Positions 53,686 to 62,415 of a stretch of 64,000 nt of DNA are shown here, in pieces. Under the pieces are notes generated by a model. It was given only the letters and a program-made list of their open reading frames with translations, had not been told where the DNA came from and did not search any database. The stretch is from assembly GCF_006442545.2 (NCBI RefSeq), contig NZ_CP083952.1, forward strand, positions 1,116,001-1,180,000, in the 5' to 3' direction. A program made the position numbers and the translations under genes. Within the stretch, counting starts at the first letter, position 1; the number at the start of each line of letters is the position of its first letter. The DNA comes from Mesorhizobium sp. B2-1-8 (GTDB taxonomy: Bacteria > Pseudomonadota > Alphaproteobacteria > Rhizobiales > Rhizobiaceae).

Positions 53686-54278
53686 TCAGTTGTCGACCCG
53701 GCCGAAAGCCGGCACGTTGCCGACCACCACGCGCTTGTCCTTGCCGCAGGCAAAGCCTTTCGCCATCTCGTCGGCGATCTTGCGCTCCTGGTCGTTGGCA
53801 ATGAGGTTGCCGGTGGCCAGCACCAGGCCGACGGTGCAGCCGTCACGGACGTCCATCTGGGCGACCTTGGCGACGAGCAGCACCTCGGTCTTCTTGGTCT
53901 CGTCCTCGGGATCGCTGATCGAGCGGCGGTGGATGACCGCGAATGGCACAGCCTTGTCGCCATTGGTTTCGATGCGCCACTCGACCTTGGCCGCGGACGA
54001 ATTGAAGGCCGAAAAACTCTCCCAGGCGGACGTCATGTCGCCGCCGGGCGGAAAACCGTAGAACAGCGATTCGCGGGCGTCGTCATATCCGATCAGCACG
54101 GAATAGCCGCGATAGCCGGAGCAGGCGAGGTCGGCCCAGTCGCCGTCGCCCTGCTCGGCCTGCGCATAGGTCACGCAGTCCTTCTTTCAACGAGATCGGT
54201 GTAGGCGCTGGATATCTCGCCGGCTTGTGCCGCCTGGCAAAGGCCGGCGAAGGTGAGCGGGATCAACAGGCTGCGCAT
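53686..54278 (-). pseudogene. Secreted hypothetical protein, single-base frameshift near the N-terminus
   Basis: ATG 54278 opens a signal peptide (LLIPLTFAGLCQAAQAGEIS) and SSAYTDLVE, but the frame then stops after ERRTA. The next frame gives the rest, VTYAQAEQGDGDWADLACSG, ending NVPAFGRVDN at 53686. Adding one A to the TTT/AAA run at 54185-54187 joins them as DLVEKKDCVTYAQ. The mature protein would be about 180 aa, with cysteines DC, ACSG, GCTV and ACGK, probably a periplasmic protein. Function unknown. Either a sequencing error or a recent lesion. Confidence 0.65.
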
Positions 54279-54322
54279 CGCGGAGCTCTCCGTTGGAGGT
54301 CGTCCCAGCGTATCGCCAATGG

Positions 54323-54943
54323 CTATTTCTTCAAGCTCGCTTCGATCAGCAGGTCGGCGTTGCGGGCAACCGACTGTGCCGGTCCACCGAGGCCGAACAG
54401 CTGGCCGCTGATATAGGCGCCTTCGATGAGCAGCAGCAGCCCGTCGCCCAGCGTGTCGGGGTCCTGCGCGCCCATCGCAGCCGCCATGGCGCGCAGGCGG
54501 CGGCGCAATTCCTGCTTGTTTGCCTCGCTGACGACGCGGGCCGGATGGCTGTGGTCTGGATATTCGACCGCCGCATTGGTCATGCCGCAGCCGCGATAGT
54601 CCGCCACTTGCGTTCGCTTGCCGATGCGGGTCAGGAAAGCCTTGATCTGCGCGCGCGGGTCGCCGGGATTGGCGGCAACGGCTTCATCGAAACGCTCCCA
54701 GTATTCAAGATCGTATTGCCTGAGGTAGGAGGCGGCCAGTTCGTCCTTGGAGGGAAAGCTGCGATAGAGGCTCGGCTTGGTAACGCCGGCGCGCTTGACG
54801 ATCTCGTCGACGCCGATCGCCCTGATACCTCGCCGGTAGAAGAGGTCATAGGCAACATCGAGAATTCTCTTGGCAGCCTTGGGGGGCGTCGATGCATGAC
54901 CGTCGCTGATGGTCAGTTCAATATTTTTGTCGGTTGGCATCAT
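54323..54943 (-). CDS. TetR family regulator
   Basis: 206 aa. The HTH domain spans about residues 24-70 (ILDVAYDLFYRRGIRAIGVD, EIVKRAGVTKPSLYRSFPSK). The C-terminal ligand domain has YRGCGMTNAAVEYPDHSHPA, common in the YcdC/AcrR-like group. Divergent from an MFS transporter, with a perfect palindrome between them, so it very likely represses the transporter and itself. Confidence 0.87.
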   Translation of the reverse strand: MMPTDKNIELTISDGHASTPPKAAKRILDVAYDLFYRRGIRAIGVDEIVKRAGVTKPSLYRSFPSKDELAASYLRQYDLEYWERFDEAVAANPGDPRAQIKAFLTRIGKRTQVADYRGCGMTNAAVEYPDHSHPARVVSEANKQELRRRLRAMAAAMGAQDPDTLGDGLLLLIEGAYISGQLFGLGGPAQSVARNADLLIEASLKK

Positions 54944-54962
54944 GGGACTCGATTGACAATGT

Positions 54963-55010
54963 TACCGATCGGTACGTATACATTCCCATCCTGCAACGTA
55001 CCGGTCAGTA
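54963..55010. promoter_or_regulatory. Two TetR-type operator sites
   Basis: TACCGATCGGTA (54963-54974) is a perfect 12-bp palindrome and TACCGGTCAGTA (54999-55010) matches it at 10 of 12 positions, 36 bp apart. They lie between the divergent TetR-type and MFS genes; the second ends two bases before the MFS start codon. Confidence 0.65.
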
Positions 55011-55012
55011 AC

Positions 55013-56296
55013 ATGATAGCTCAATCCCATCCCTTTGGCCAGCGCTACGCTTTCGTCGTGGTTGGCGTCATCTTCCTCTGCCTGCTGATCGCGGCCGGCC
55101 TGCGTTCCGCGCCCTCCGTCATGATGCTGCCGCTGGAAAACAGTTTCGGCTGGCGGCGTGACATCATTTCGCTGGCCGCGGGTGTCGGCATCCTGCTCTA
55201 TGGGCTGACCGGTCCGTTCGCCGCAGCGCTGATGGAGCGCATCGGGCTACGCCGCGCGCTGCTTGCATCGCTGGTGATCATGTCTGGCTCGACCGCGCTC
55301 AGCCTGCTGATGACCAAGCCCTGGCATCTGTTCATCACCTGGGGCGTTTTTTCCGGCATCGGATCCGGCGCCGTCGCCAGTGTGCTCGGCGCCACGATCG
55401 TCAACCGCTGGTTCAAGACCAATCGCGGCCTTGTCATGGGGCTGATGTCGGCCTCCAGCGCCACCGGCATGCTGGTCTTCCTGCCGCTGATCGCTTCGCT
55501 TGCCCAGGCTGGCGGCTGGCAGCCTGTCGTCATCGCCGTCGCGATCGCCACAGCGGCGCTGATCCCTCTGGTCTGGCTGCTGGTGCCGGAGCGCCCGGCC
55601 TCGATCGGCATGGTGCGCTATGGCGCCGAGGCGGATGACGTCCCGCCGGTCTCGCCGGCCTCGCAAGGCAATTTCCTGGCGCATACGCTCAACACGTTGC
55701 GCCGCGCCGCCGGCACGCGAGTGTTCTGGTACCTGTTCGCCACCTTCTTCGTCTGCGGCTTCACCACCAACGGGCTGGTCGGCACGCATCTTATCGCATT
55801 CTGCGGCGACATGGGCATTGGCGAGGTGCAGGCCGCCGGCCTGTTGTCGATGATGGGCATTTTCGACCTGATCGGCACCACGCTGTCGGGCTGGCTCACC
55901 GACCGCTACGACCCCCGCAAGCTGCTCGGCGTCTACTATGCCATCCGTGGCCTGTCGCTGATCTACCTGCCCTATTCCGACTTTTCGGCAACCAGCCTGA
56001 TCATCTTCGCGGTGCTCTATGGACTCGACTGGATCGCCACCGTGCCGCCGACGCTGCGGCTGGCCAACGAAGCCTTCGGCGACCGCAGCGGGCCGATCGT
56101 GTTCGGCTGGATCGTCGCCGGCCACCAGGTGGGCGCCGCCACCGCCGCGGCCTTCGGCGGCACCATGCGTGAACTGCAGGGCAATTACGAACTGGCGTTC
56201 CTGATTGCCGGCATGACCGCGATCGCCGCCGCCTGTATTTCGCTCCTGATCAACACCAGCCGACCGGCCTTCGATCCGGGACCGCAGGCGGCTTGA
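55013..56296 (+). CDS. MFS transporter
   Basis: 427 aa with about 12 membrane helices, beginning RYAFVVVGVIFLCLLIAAGL. The motif-A-like loop is partly kept as LMERIGLRRALLASL and LSGWLTDRYDPRKLLG in the two halves. ATG 55013 is chosen; the longer upstream frame covers the TetR gene on the other strand. Substrate unknown; control by a TetR-type repressor suggests an efflux or uptake pump induced by its ligand. The closest families by eye are monocarboxylate/oxalate-type. Confidence 0.87.
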   Translation: MIAQSHPFGQRYAFVVVGVIFLCLLIAAGLRSAPSVMMLPLENSFGWRRDIISLAAGVGILLYGLTGPFAAALMERIGLRRALLASLVIMSGSTALSLLMTKPWHLFITWGVFSGIGSGAVASVLGATIVNRWFKTNRGLVMGLMSASSATGMLVFLPLIASLAQAGGWQPVVIAVAIATAALIPLVWLLVPERPASIGMVRYGAEADDVPPVSPASQGNFLAHTLNTLRRAAGTRVFWYLFATFFVCGFTTNGLVGTHLIAFCGDMGIGEVQAAGLLSMMGIFDLIGTTLSGWLTDRYDPRKLLGVYYAIRGLSLIYLPYSDFSATSLIIFAVLYGLDWIATVPPTLRLANEAFGDRSGPIVFGWIVAGHQVGAATAAAFGGTMRELQGNYELAFLIAGMTAIAAACISLLINTSRPAFDPGPQAA

Positions 56297-56317
56297 GGCG
56301 CGGCAGGCGAATTTGGC

Positions 56318-56380
56318 GATCTCCCCACTTGTGGGGGAGATGCCCGGCAGGGCAGAGGGGGGCGCTGTCCCGCCGACCCC
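56318..56380. repeat. Family A right-half fragment
   Basis: GATCTCCCCACTTGTGGGGG followed by the outer arm CCCGGCAGGGCAGAGGGGGG and CGCTGTCCCGCCGA. It shares the last part with the copy at 20790, which also ends CGCTGTCCCGCCGA, so these two are the closest relatives in the window. Confidence 0.75.
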
Positions 56381-56456
56381 TCTGACCCAATTGCAAGAGT
56401 ATGCCGACGCCAGGTTCTTAACGATCGAGAATTAACTCAAGGGTGGCGCTCTACGG

Positions 56457-56507
56457 CGCCCCCCTCTGTCCTGCCGGACATCTCCCCCACGAGGGGGGAG
56501 ATTGGCG
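56457..56507. repeat. Family A left-half fragment
   Basis: CGCCCCCCTCTGTCCTGCCG followed by CATCTCCCCCACGAGGGGGG and AGATTGGC. It is the mirror of the right half 76 bp upstream, so the two halves stand in outward order around a short spacer. The inner hairpin (CCCCCACGAGGGGG) equals the one inside the M81 gene at 44270. Confidence 0.75.
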
Positions 56508-56531
56508 GCGGCGCGGGCAGCGCGAGGCGTC

Positions 56532-56813
56532 TCAGTCGGGATAGCAGACCATTGGAATGTGAGGCCAGACCGCCGTGTCGCAGCTCGCGCTGGCCTGTCT
56601 CTGCTTGAAGGCGGCGCTGACCGGGCCGGTCACCATCGGGTCGACGCCGTCGGGCGCGTCGGCAAAGGCCTGCTGCGCGGAAGGCGCATCAGCCGGCAGG
56701 ACGGACCGCGCTTCCTTCAGCGTCGCGGCCGACTGCGCGGCGTTGGCCGCCAGCAGGACGGCAAAGGCGGCGGACGCGATCAGCGGCCAAAATCGGTTGA
56801 GTTTATCGGTCAT
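56532..56813 (-). CDS. Small secreted hypothetical protein
   Basis: 93 aa. Signal peptide FWPLIASAAFAVLLAANAAQ with a likely cut after QSA, leaving about 65 residues ending CDTAVWPHIPMVCYPD; the two cysteines could form a disulfide. A repeat copy lies just downstream and typA is divergent upstream. No family recognised, though short periplasmic proteins with this kind of ending are common in rhizobia. Confidence 0.6.
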   Translation of the reverse strand: MTDKLNRFWPLIASAAFAVLLAANAAQSAATLKEARSVLPADAPSAQQAFADAPDGVDPMVTGPVSAAFKQRQASASCDTAVWPHIPMVCYPD

Positions 56814-57011
56814 GACGTTCGAACTGCCCGGGCCCTGAAAAGGTTCCCGCCTTGGTTAACAAAATCATTTCACACGCAGATGCTTAAGATTTGATGAGTA
56901 TTTGGTATCGCGCGTCCCCTTTCGCAACTGCGAAAAACCCTGTATGAGCCGCGCAACCGAAAGAGGCAGCGCCTTTGGCCTGCTGCCTGCAACGCTTCCG
57001 AGACCAGAATC

Positions 57012-58841
57012 ATGAACCTCCGTAATATCGCGATCATCGCGCACGTCGACCATGGAAAGACCACCCTGGTCGACCAGCTTTTGAAACAGTCCGGCTCCTT
57101 CCGCGACAACCAGCGCGTCGCCGAACGCGCCATGGATTCCAACGATCTCGAAAAGGAACGCGGCATCACTATCCTGGCCAAGGCGACCTCGGTCGACTGG
57201 AAGGACACCCGCATCAACATCGTCGACACCCCCGGCCACGCCGATTTCGGCGGTGAGGTCGAGCGCATCCTGTCGATGGTGGATTCGGCCATCGTGCTGG
57301 TCGACGCCGCAGAAGGCCCGATGCCGCAGACCAAGTTCGTCGTCGGCAAGGCGCTCAAGGTCGGCCTGAAGCCGATCGTCGTCATCAACAAGATCGACCG
57401 TCCCGACGCGCGCCATGTCGAGGTGGTCAACGAGGTGTTCGACCTGTTCGCCGCGCTCGACGCCACCGACGAGCAGCTCGATTTCCCGATCCTCTATGGT
57501 TCGGGTCGCGATGGCTGGGTGTCGGAAAACCCGGAAGGCCCCAAGGACCAGCAGCTAGCGCCGCTGTTCGACCTCGTCATCAAGCATGTGCCTGCGCCGA
57601 CCGTCCATCCCGGCCCGTTCCGCATGATCGGCACCATTCTGGAAGCCAACCCGTTCCTCGGCCGCATCATCACCGGCCGGATCGAGAGCGGCACGCTGAA
57701 GTCCAACCAGGCGGTCAAGGTGTTGCACAATGACGGCACCCAGATCGAAACCGGGCGCATCTCCAAGATCCTCGCTTTCCGTGGCCTCGAGCGCCAGCCG
57801 ATCGAAGAGGCGCAGGCGGGTGACATCGTTGCCATTGCCGGCCTGTCCAAGGGCACCGTCGCCGACACGTTCTGCGACCTTGCGGTGACCGAGGCGCTGC
57901 ATGCGCAGCCGATCGACCCGCCGACCGTGACCATGTCCTTCCTCGTCAACGACAGCCCGCTTGCCGGCACCGAAGGCGACAAGGTGACCAGCCGCGTCAT
58001 CCGCGACCGGTTGCTTCGGGAAGCCGAAGGCAATGTCGCGCTGAAGATCGAGGAATCGCCCGACAAGGATTCGTTCTTCGTCTCCGGACGTGGCGAGTTG
58101 CAGCTCGCCGTGCTGATCGAGACCATGCGCCGCGAAGGTTTCGAGATCGCCGTCTCGCGTCCGCGCGTCGTCATGCAGAAGGGCGAGAATGGCGAATTGC
58201 TGGAGCCGGTCGAGGAAGTCGTCATCGACGTCGACGAGGAGCATGCCGGCGTCGTCGTGCAGAAGATGTCGGAGCGCAAGGCCGAGATGGTCGAGCTGCG
58301 CCCGTCCGGCGGCAACCGCCAGCGCATCGTCTTCCACGCGCCGACGCGCGGCCTGATCGGCTACCAGTCGGAACTTTTGACCGACACGCGCGGCACCGCC
58401 GTGATGAACCGGTTGTTCCATGCCTACGAGCCCTACAAGGGCGAATTGCCCGGCCGCACCAACGGCGTGCTGATCTCCAACGAGCAGGGCGAGTCGGTCG
58501 CCTACGCCATGTGGAACCTTGAAGATCGTGGCCCGATGGTCATCGATCCGGGCGTCAAGGTCTATCAGGGCATGATCATCGGCATCCACAGTCGGGACAA
58601 CGACCTTGAAGTGAACGTGCTGAAGGGCAAGAAGCTGACCAACATCCGCGCCGCCGGCAAGGATGAAGCGGTCAAGCTGACGCCGCCGATCCGCATGACG
58701 CTGGAGCGGGCGCTGGCCTGGATCCAGGACGACGAGCTGGTCGAGGTGACGCCGAAGACCATTCGCCTGCGCAAGCTCTATCTCGACCCGAACGAACGCA
58801 AGCGTTTCGAGAAGTCGTCCAAGGCGGTCGGCGCGGCGTAG
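57012..58841 (+). CDS. typA: Ribosome-associated translational GTPase TypA/BipA
   Basis: 609 aa, exactly the family size. G1 is AHVDHGKTT (residues 10-18), G3 DTPGHADFG, G4 NKIDRPDA. EF-G-like domains follow (VSGRGELQLAVLIETMRREG), and the C-terminal BipA-specific part has GYQSELLTDTRGTAVMNRLF. It acts on ribosome assembly and stress or cold adaptation. The gene stands alone, with 200 bp upstream; a GGTTAACAAAATC block at about 56853 may be part of its promoter area. Confidence 0.96.
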   Translation: MNLRNIAIIAHVDHGKTTLVDQLLKQSGSFRDNQRVAERAMDSNDLEKERGITILAKATSVDWKDTRINIVDTPGHADFGGEVERILSMVDSAIVLVDAAEGPMPQTKFVVGKALKVGLKPIVVINKIDRPDARHVEVVNEVFDLFAALDATDEQLDFPILYGSGRDGWVSENPEGPKDQQLAPLFDLVIKHVPAPTVHPGPFRMIGTILEANPFLGRIITGRIESGTLKSNQAVKVLHNDGTQIETGRISKILAFRGLERQPIEEAQAGDIVAIAGLSKGTVADTFCDLAVTEALHAQPIDPPTVTMSFLVNDSPLAGTEGDKVTSRVIRDRLLREAEGNVALKIEESPDKDSFFVSGRGELQLAVLIETMRREGFEIAVSRPRVVMQKGENGELLEPVEEVVIDVDEEHAGVVVQKMSERKAEMVELRPSGGNRQRIVFHAPTRGLIGYQSELLTDTRGTAVMNRLFHAYEPYKGELPGRTNGVLISNEQGESVAYAMWNLEDRGPMVIDPGVKVYQGMIIGIHSRDNDLEVNVLKGKKLTNIRAAGKDEAVKLTPPIRMTLERALAWIQDDELVEVTPKTIRLRKLYLDPNERKRFEKSSKAVGAA

Positions 58842-58850
58842 GGGCCTACC

Positions 58851-59066
58851 GTGCAAATGAGCGGCAAACTCGTCACGGCTGTCGTATTCGACAATCAACC
58901 GGAGGCCGAAGTTTGCGTGTCGATGCTCAGCGCGTATGGGATCTATGCTCTCGCGAATCGCATTCTCGACACGAGTAAGCAAGGCCTGGTCCATGTGCAG
59001 GTCGTCGATAGCGATCTCGAAGCGGCCAAGGGGTTGATCAGCCCGGTTCCAAAAGCGAGCGACTGA
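58851..59066 (+). CDS. DUF2007 domain protein
   Basis: 71 aa, starting at GTG 58851 with GGGG upstream (an in-frame ATG two codons later is also possible). VTAVVFDNQPEAEVCVSMLS and HVQVVDSDLEAAKGLIS match the small DUF2007 fold, described as a putative signal-transducing protein. It lies 9 bp after typA and is probably on the same transcript. Confidence 0.75.
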   Translation: MQMSGKLVTAVVFDNQPEAEVCVSMLSAYGIYALANRILDTSKQGLVHVQVVDSDLEAAKGLISPVPKASD

Positions 59067-59084
59067 CCCCTAGCCGCTGTCGTT

Positions 59085-59711
59085 TCATCCGCCGGCGGCC
59101 GAGATGATGGCCTGTCGATCGGATTCGCCGGCGAGATCGATGCGGATTGTCGCTCCCTCTCGAGCCGGTTTGCGCAGGGCCTTTGCTCCATCCGGGTGGA
59201 TAACCAGAAGTTGTCGCTCCTCAAGCGCCTGAAGTCGCGATCGCGAGATGCCGAGTTCGTTGGCGAGCAGCCGGTCGAGCCTCAGCGATACCGGTATTTC
59301 CAGACCGAGCCGGAGTTCCAGCGCCGTCGCATCCTCCTTCATCTCGCCGATCACCTGCTTGCGCACGGCGGCGTCAGGGAACTCTTCGACGCGTCCCACC
59401 TGGTTGCGCAGGGCAACGATGTCGAAGGCATGGCTCCGGACCAGTGCCGGATCATTGCTTTCGAGCGCCGCGAGCAGTGCCGGCTCGATATCGCGGCGGT
59501 TGCAGCGCTCGAAAATGCCGAAATTCCAGGAATTGTCGCAATCGACGCAACGATAGATCAGCCACACGTCGATGCGCTTGCCGTTGGCGTTGACGCGGAA
59601 CTTCCCGCTGCAACGATAGGCCTTCACGAAGCCGCAGCGATTGCAGTTGATCAGGGGGCGTGGTGCGATTTCAGGCGCGATCGTCCAGTGGATGCGCAGG
59701 GCCGAAGACAT
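59085..59711 (-). CDS. DUF1062 domain protein
   Basis: 208 aa. Two CxxC pairs (NCNRCGF and YRCVDCDNSW) indicate a zinc ribbon in the first 60 residues, and the C-terminal VSLRLDRLLANELGISRSRL segment resembles an S4-like RNA-binding element. Function unknown; an RNA- or nucleic-acid-linked role is inference from these parts. Convergent with the DUF2007 gene, 18 bp apart. Confidence 0.82.
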   Translation of the reverse strand: MSSALRIHWTIAPEIAPRPLINCNRCGFVKAYRCSGKFRVNANGKRIDVWLIYRCVDCDNSWNFGIFERCNRRDIEPALLAALESNDPALVRSHAFDIVALRNQVGRVEEFPDAAVRKQVIGEMKEDATALELRLGLEIPVSLRLDRLLANELGISRSRLQALEERQLLVIHPDGAKALRKPAREGATIRIDLAGESDRQAIISAAGG

Positions 59712-60110
59712 GCCAGTAAGTCCTTCCCGCTGGGAAGTTCATCCGGTCGGCGATGTCGAGATGCCCATGCGGGCGCGGCGTGGCGGGTGGCTGCGGAGAT
59801 TGTGAAGTCAGGTGTCGCTGGCAGAAAGCGCGCGACAGCGGTTCAGCAGTGCCAAACCGGTCTCGAACCGCCGCCCGGAGGAACACATGAAAAATGCAAC
59901 AGGCACTGCTGATGCGGCGCCATGCAGGTGTGTCGGGGGAGTTGACGAGACCGGCGGTTACTGAGGCAAAGTGAAGCTCGAAATTGTTTCGCGGCGGCCC
60001 TTCTAGCGGCGCGGCGCTGGACCGGCAAGCGTCTTTTCGCCGGCGCTATCGAAGCTCGACCGCTTGCACTAGTGTCAGGCTTCAAAGGTTGTCAGATAGA
60101 GACCCTCGCC
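59712..60110. other. Non-coding stretch of 399 bp with a possible micro-ORF
   Basis: No gene of normal size or recognisable repeat was found. A 25-codon frame at 59887-59964 (plus strand) begins MKNATGTADAAPCRCVGGVD after a good GGAGGA at spacing 4; it is too short to judge. The segment probably holds the promoters for the divergent DUF1062 and LysE-type genes. Confidence 0.35.
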
Positions 60111-60725
60111 ATGCACCTCACCTCGCTGCTGATCTTCGCCGCCGCCTTGTTCGTGGCCGCCGGTTCGCCCGGCCCATCGATCGCGGCGCTCGTCGCGCGC
60201 GTCATCTCGAAGGGGTTTCGGGATGTGTTTCCGTTCCTGCTTGCCATGTGGATCGGCGAAGGCATCTGGCTTTCGCTGGCTGTGTTCGGGCTCGCCGTGG
60301 TGGCGCAGACCTTCCATCTCGCTTTCGTCATCGTGAAATGGGTTGGCGTCGCCTATCTCGCCTACCTTGCCTGGAAGATGTGGACGGCGCCCGTCGACGC
60401 CAAGGAGGGCGAGATGCCGCGGGAAGATTCGGCCGGCAAGCTGTTTTTCGCCGGCATGGCTGTCACGCTCGGCAATCCCAAGATCATGATGTTCTACCTG
60501 GCGCTGTTGCCGACCATCATCGACCTGGCTTCGGTCAGCGTCGTCGGCTGGGTCGAACTGACGGCGACCATGGCGGTGGTGCTGATCGCCATCGATCTCA
60601 CCTGGGTGCTCGCCGCCTCTCAGGCGCGCAAGCTGCTCAGGAGCAAGCGCGCCATGAAGATCGCCAACCGCGTCAGCGCCACGACGATGGCTGGTGCGGC
60701 GGCGGCCATCGCGGCGCGGTCCTAG
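60111..60725 (+). CDS. LysE family exporter
   Basis: 204 aa inner-membrane protein with about six helices. LLIFAAALFVAAGSPGPSIA carries the family's N-terminal G-x-x-x-PGP motif, and WVGVAYLAYLAWKMW and GNPKIMMFYLALLPTIIDL are typical RhtB/LysE segments. ATG 60111 follows a weak ribosome binding site (ACCCTCGCC). Exports amino acids or related compounds; substrate unknown. An IS copy lies 24 bp downstream. Confidence 0.88.
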   Translation: MHLTSLLIFAAALFVAAGSPGPSIAALVARVISKGFRDVFPFLLAMWIGEGIWLSLAVFGLAVVAQTFHLAFVIVKWVGVAYLAYLAWKMWTAPVDAKEGEMPREDSAGKLFFAGMAVTLGNPKIMMFYLALLPTIIDLASVSVVGWVELTATMAVVLIAIDLTWVLAASQARKLLRSKRAMKIANRVSATTMAGAAAAIAARS

Positions 60726-60749
60726 AGCGGTTCAGCGTTTGATGGAATC
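60723..60749. repeat. Dispersed repeat, family F, left piece split by the IS
   Basis: TAGAGCGGTTCAGCGTTTGA followed by TGGAATC. It pairs with the piece at 62302; joined, they give GAGCGGTTC ... GAACCGCTC, an imperfect palindrome. The split point carries the IS target duplication GGAATC. Confidence 0.7.
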
Positions 60750-62301
60750 GTCGTCCGTGAACAATGAAGTGGGTCAGGCTGCGCTGGATCTGGGGCGGCT
60801 TTGGAGTGCTGTGATGAGAAGCCACAAAAGCAGCCTGAACCATTTGATCAGGAGCGAGAAGTTGTAGCCGGCGGCGGCGAGGATGGCGTTGATGGCGTCG
60901 CCCTGTTCGCCGGCGAGGTAGTTGCGGCCCATGCGGTGCTCGGCCTTGATGTGGCCGATGACGGGTTCGACTGCCGATCGCCTGCGCATCTGACGCTTGA
61001 TGGCAGGTGTGACGCGCGGCGCTTCTGGCCGGCGGTGAAGACCCTGAGCTTGTGGCTTTCAGGTGCGTTGTGGCCGCGATATCCGGCGTCGGCGAGGATG
61101 CGGCCGATTTCGTTGCCGATGGTCTTTTCCATGTCGGGGATAACGGTCGCGAGCGTATGGCCGTCATAGGGATTGCCGGGCAGTGCCTTAGCGTGCAGGG
61201 CGAACTGGCCGCCCTTCGAGCGTTCGAGCGTCGTGGCGATCGAGACCTTGACGCCGAACTCGTAAGGGGCATGCGCCTTGCCCTTGCCGATGCACTCGAC
61301 CTCATGGGCGTGCAGGCTGTAGATTTTGCGGCCGCGCTGGCGCTGACGTTGCTCCAGAACCGCCGAGGCCTGGTAGAGCGGCCACTTGAAGCTCGCCTCG
61401 AGGTCCGTTTGGCCGGTGATCCGGCGGGAGATGTCGCGAATGGTGCGGCCGAGATAGGTCTTGAGCTTGCGCAGCGCCTTGTTGGCCCGCTTGAACTGCT
61501 TGGCGTGCGCGTAGCGCTGGTGCTTGATCAGCGCCAGCTTGCCGACCCGCACGTAGGTCTGGCGCAAATCGAGCCCCGCCTTCTTGGCCAGCCGCACCAG
61601 CCGCTCGCGCGCCCGATTGACGAGCTTGGCGTCGGTGGGGAACATCACGTTCTTCGGCTGCACGGTCGTGTCGACGATCACCCGGCGCGTATCGGCCGGC
61701 TTCATCGCTCCGCTCTTGACCGCCACCGCCAGGCTTTCTTGCAGGAGCGCCGTGATCGGCTCCTCGCCCATGCGCTGGCGCCAGCGCGTCATCGATGAGC
61801 GCTCGAAGGAGAGCTCGTGGCGGAAGAACTCTTCACCGCACAGATACTGGAAGTAGGGGTTCTCCACCCAGCGGGCGCACAGCTCCTCGTCCGACAAGTC
61901 GAAAGTGTGCTTCAGGATCGCAAGGCCCGCCATCAGTCGCGTCGGCAAGGGCGGCATGCCAGGACCGTCCGAATAGACCGCGCCGAAACGCTCCTCCAGC
62001 ACCGGCCAGTCGATCGCCTGCGCCAGCCGCACCAACTCGTGCTTCATGTTGATGATCTGATCGAGCCTGGAGCGGAACAGGTCCTGCTCTCCCGTCTCGC
62101 GCTTCTCGCGTGGCCTGGACATTCGCCGTCCCCTCGATTCGCCCGCCAAAACGAGTGAATCACGCATCGGCGCACAAGGGAATCGTCAAATCGAATTGCA
62201 AGAAAACGGCAACCAGACACCGCAAATGTTGCAACGCTATTCCCGCATTCCTCGCCGATTAGGAAACCAGATCAAAGCCTTGCGGATAGTTCACCGACGA
62301 C
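60750..62301 (-). mobile_element. Complete insertion sequence, IS5-family-like, 1552 bp
   Basis: Ends GTCGTCCGTGAAC (60750-60762) and GTTCACCGACGAC (62289-62301) are inverted repeats matching at 12 of 13 positions. Both ends are flanked by GGAATC (60744-60749 and 62302-62307), a 6-bp direct repeat consistent with a target duplication, and removing the element restores a family F repeat. It carries one transposase gene on the minus strand, which is frameshifted. The assignment to the IS5 family rests on the transposase. Confidence 0.85.
60774..62122 (-). pseudogene. IS5-family transposase, frameshifted
   Basis: Start ATG 62122 has GAGGGG upstream. N-terminal DUF772 region (LPTRLMAGLAILKHTFDLSD, ARWVENPYFQYLCGEEFF) is followed by the DDE domain: first Asp in VIVDTTVQPKNVMFPTDAKL, second Asp in ADAGYRGHN. 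After KLRVFTAGQKRR (about 61020) the frame is lost; the next frame supplies RRRSAVEPVIGHIKAEHRMG, holding the third catalytic residue (Glu), down to the stop at 60774. The break is in CGCCGCGCGTCACA; two extra bases (or one missing) explain it. The element is likely unable to move on its own unless frameshifting occurs. Confidence 0.8.
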
Positions 62302-62408
62302 GGAATCGCCGAACCGCTCCAGCTCTTTGTTTTCACGCAATCCCTGGGGAAAGCGCTACGCGCTTTTCCCGGGAAAACCACTTCACACTTTTCCTGGAAT
62401 TGCTCCAA
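62302..62408. repeat. Dispersed repeat, family F, right piece
   Basis: GGAATCGCCGAACCGCTCCA, then GCTCTTTGTTTTCACGCAAT and, after a 20-bp dyad (GGGGAAAGCGCTACGCGCTTTTCCC), CACTTTTCCTGGAATTGCT. A partial reverse copy is found at 42710. Lies between the IS and the YCII-like gene. Confidence 0.7.
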
Positions 62409-62415
62409 GCAGGCG

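Noticed and set aside
59671..59886. 71-aa minus-strand frame upstream of the DUF1062 gene
   Set aside because: No ribosome binding site, Arg/Pro-rich composition, and it overlaps the likely promoter region.
61052..61798. Long open frame (248 aa) on the plus strand inside the IS
   Set aside because: It is the antisense shadow of the transposase gene; the composition is Arg/Leu/Val-rich with no motif, and the minus-strand frame carries DUF772 and DDE features.
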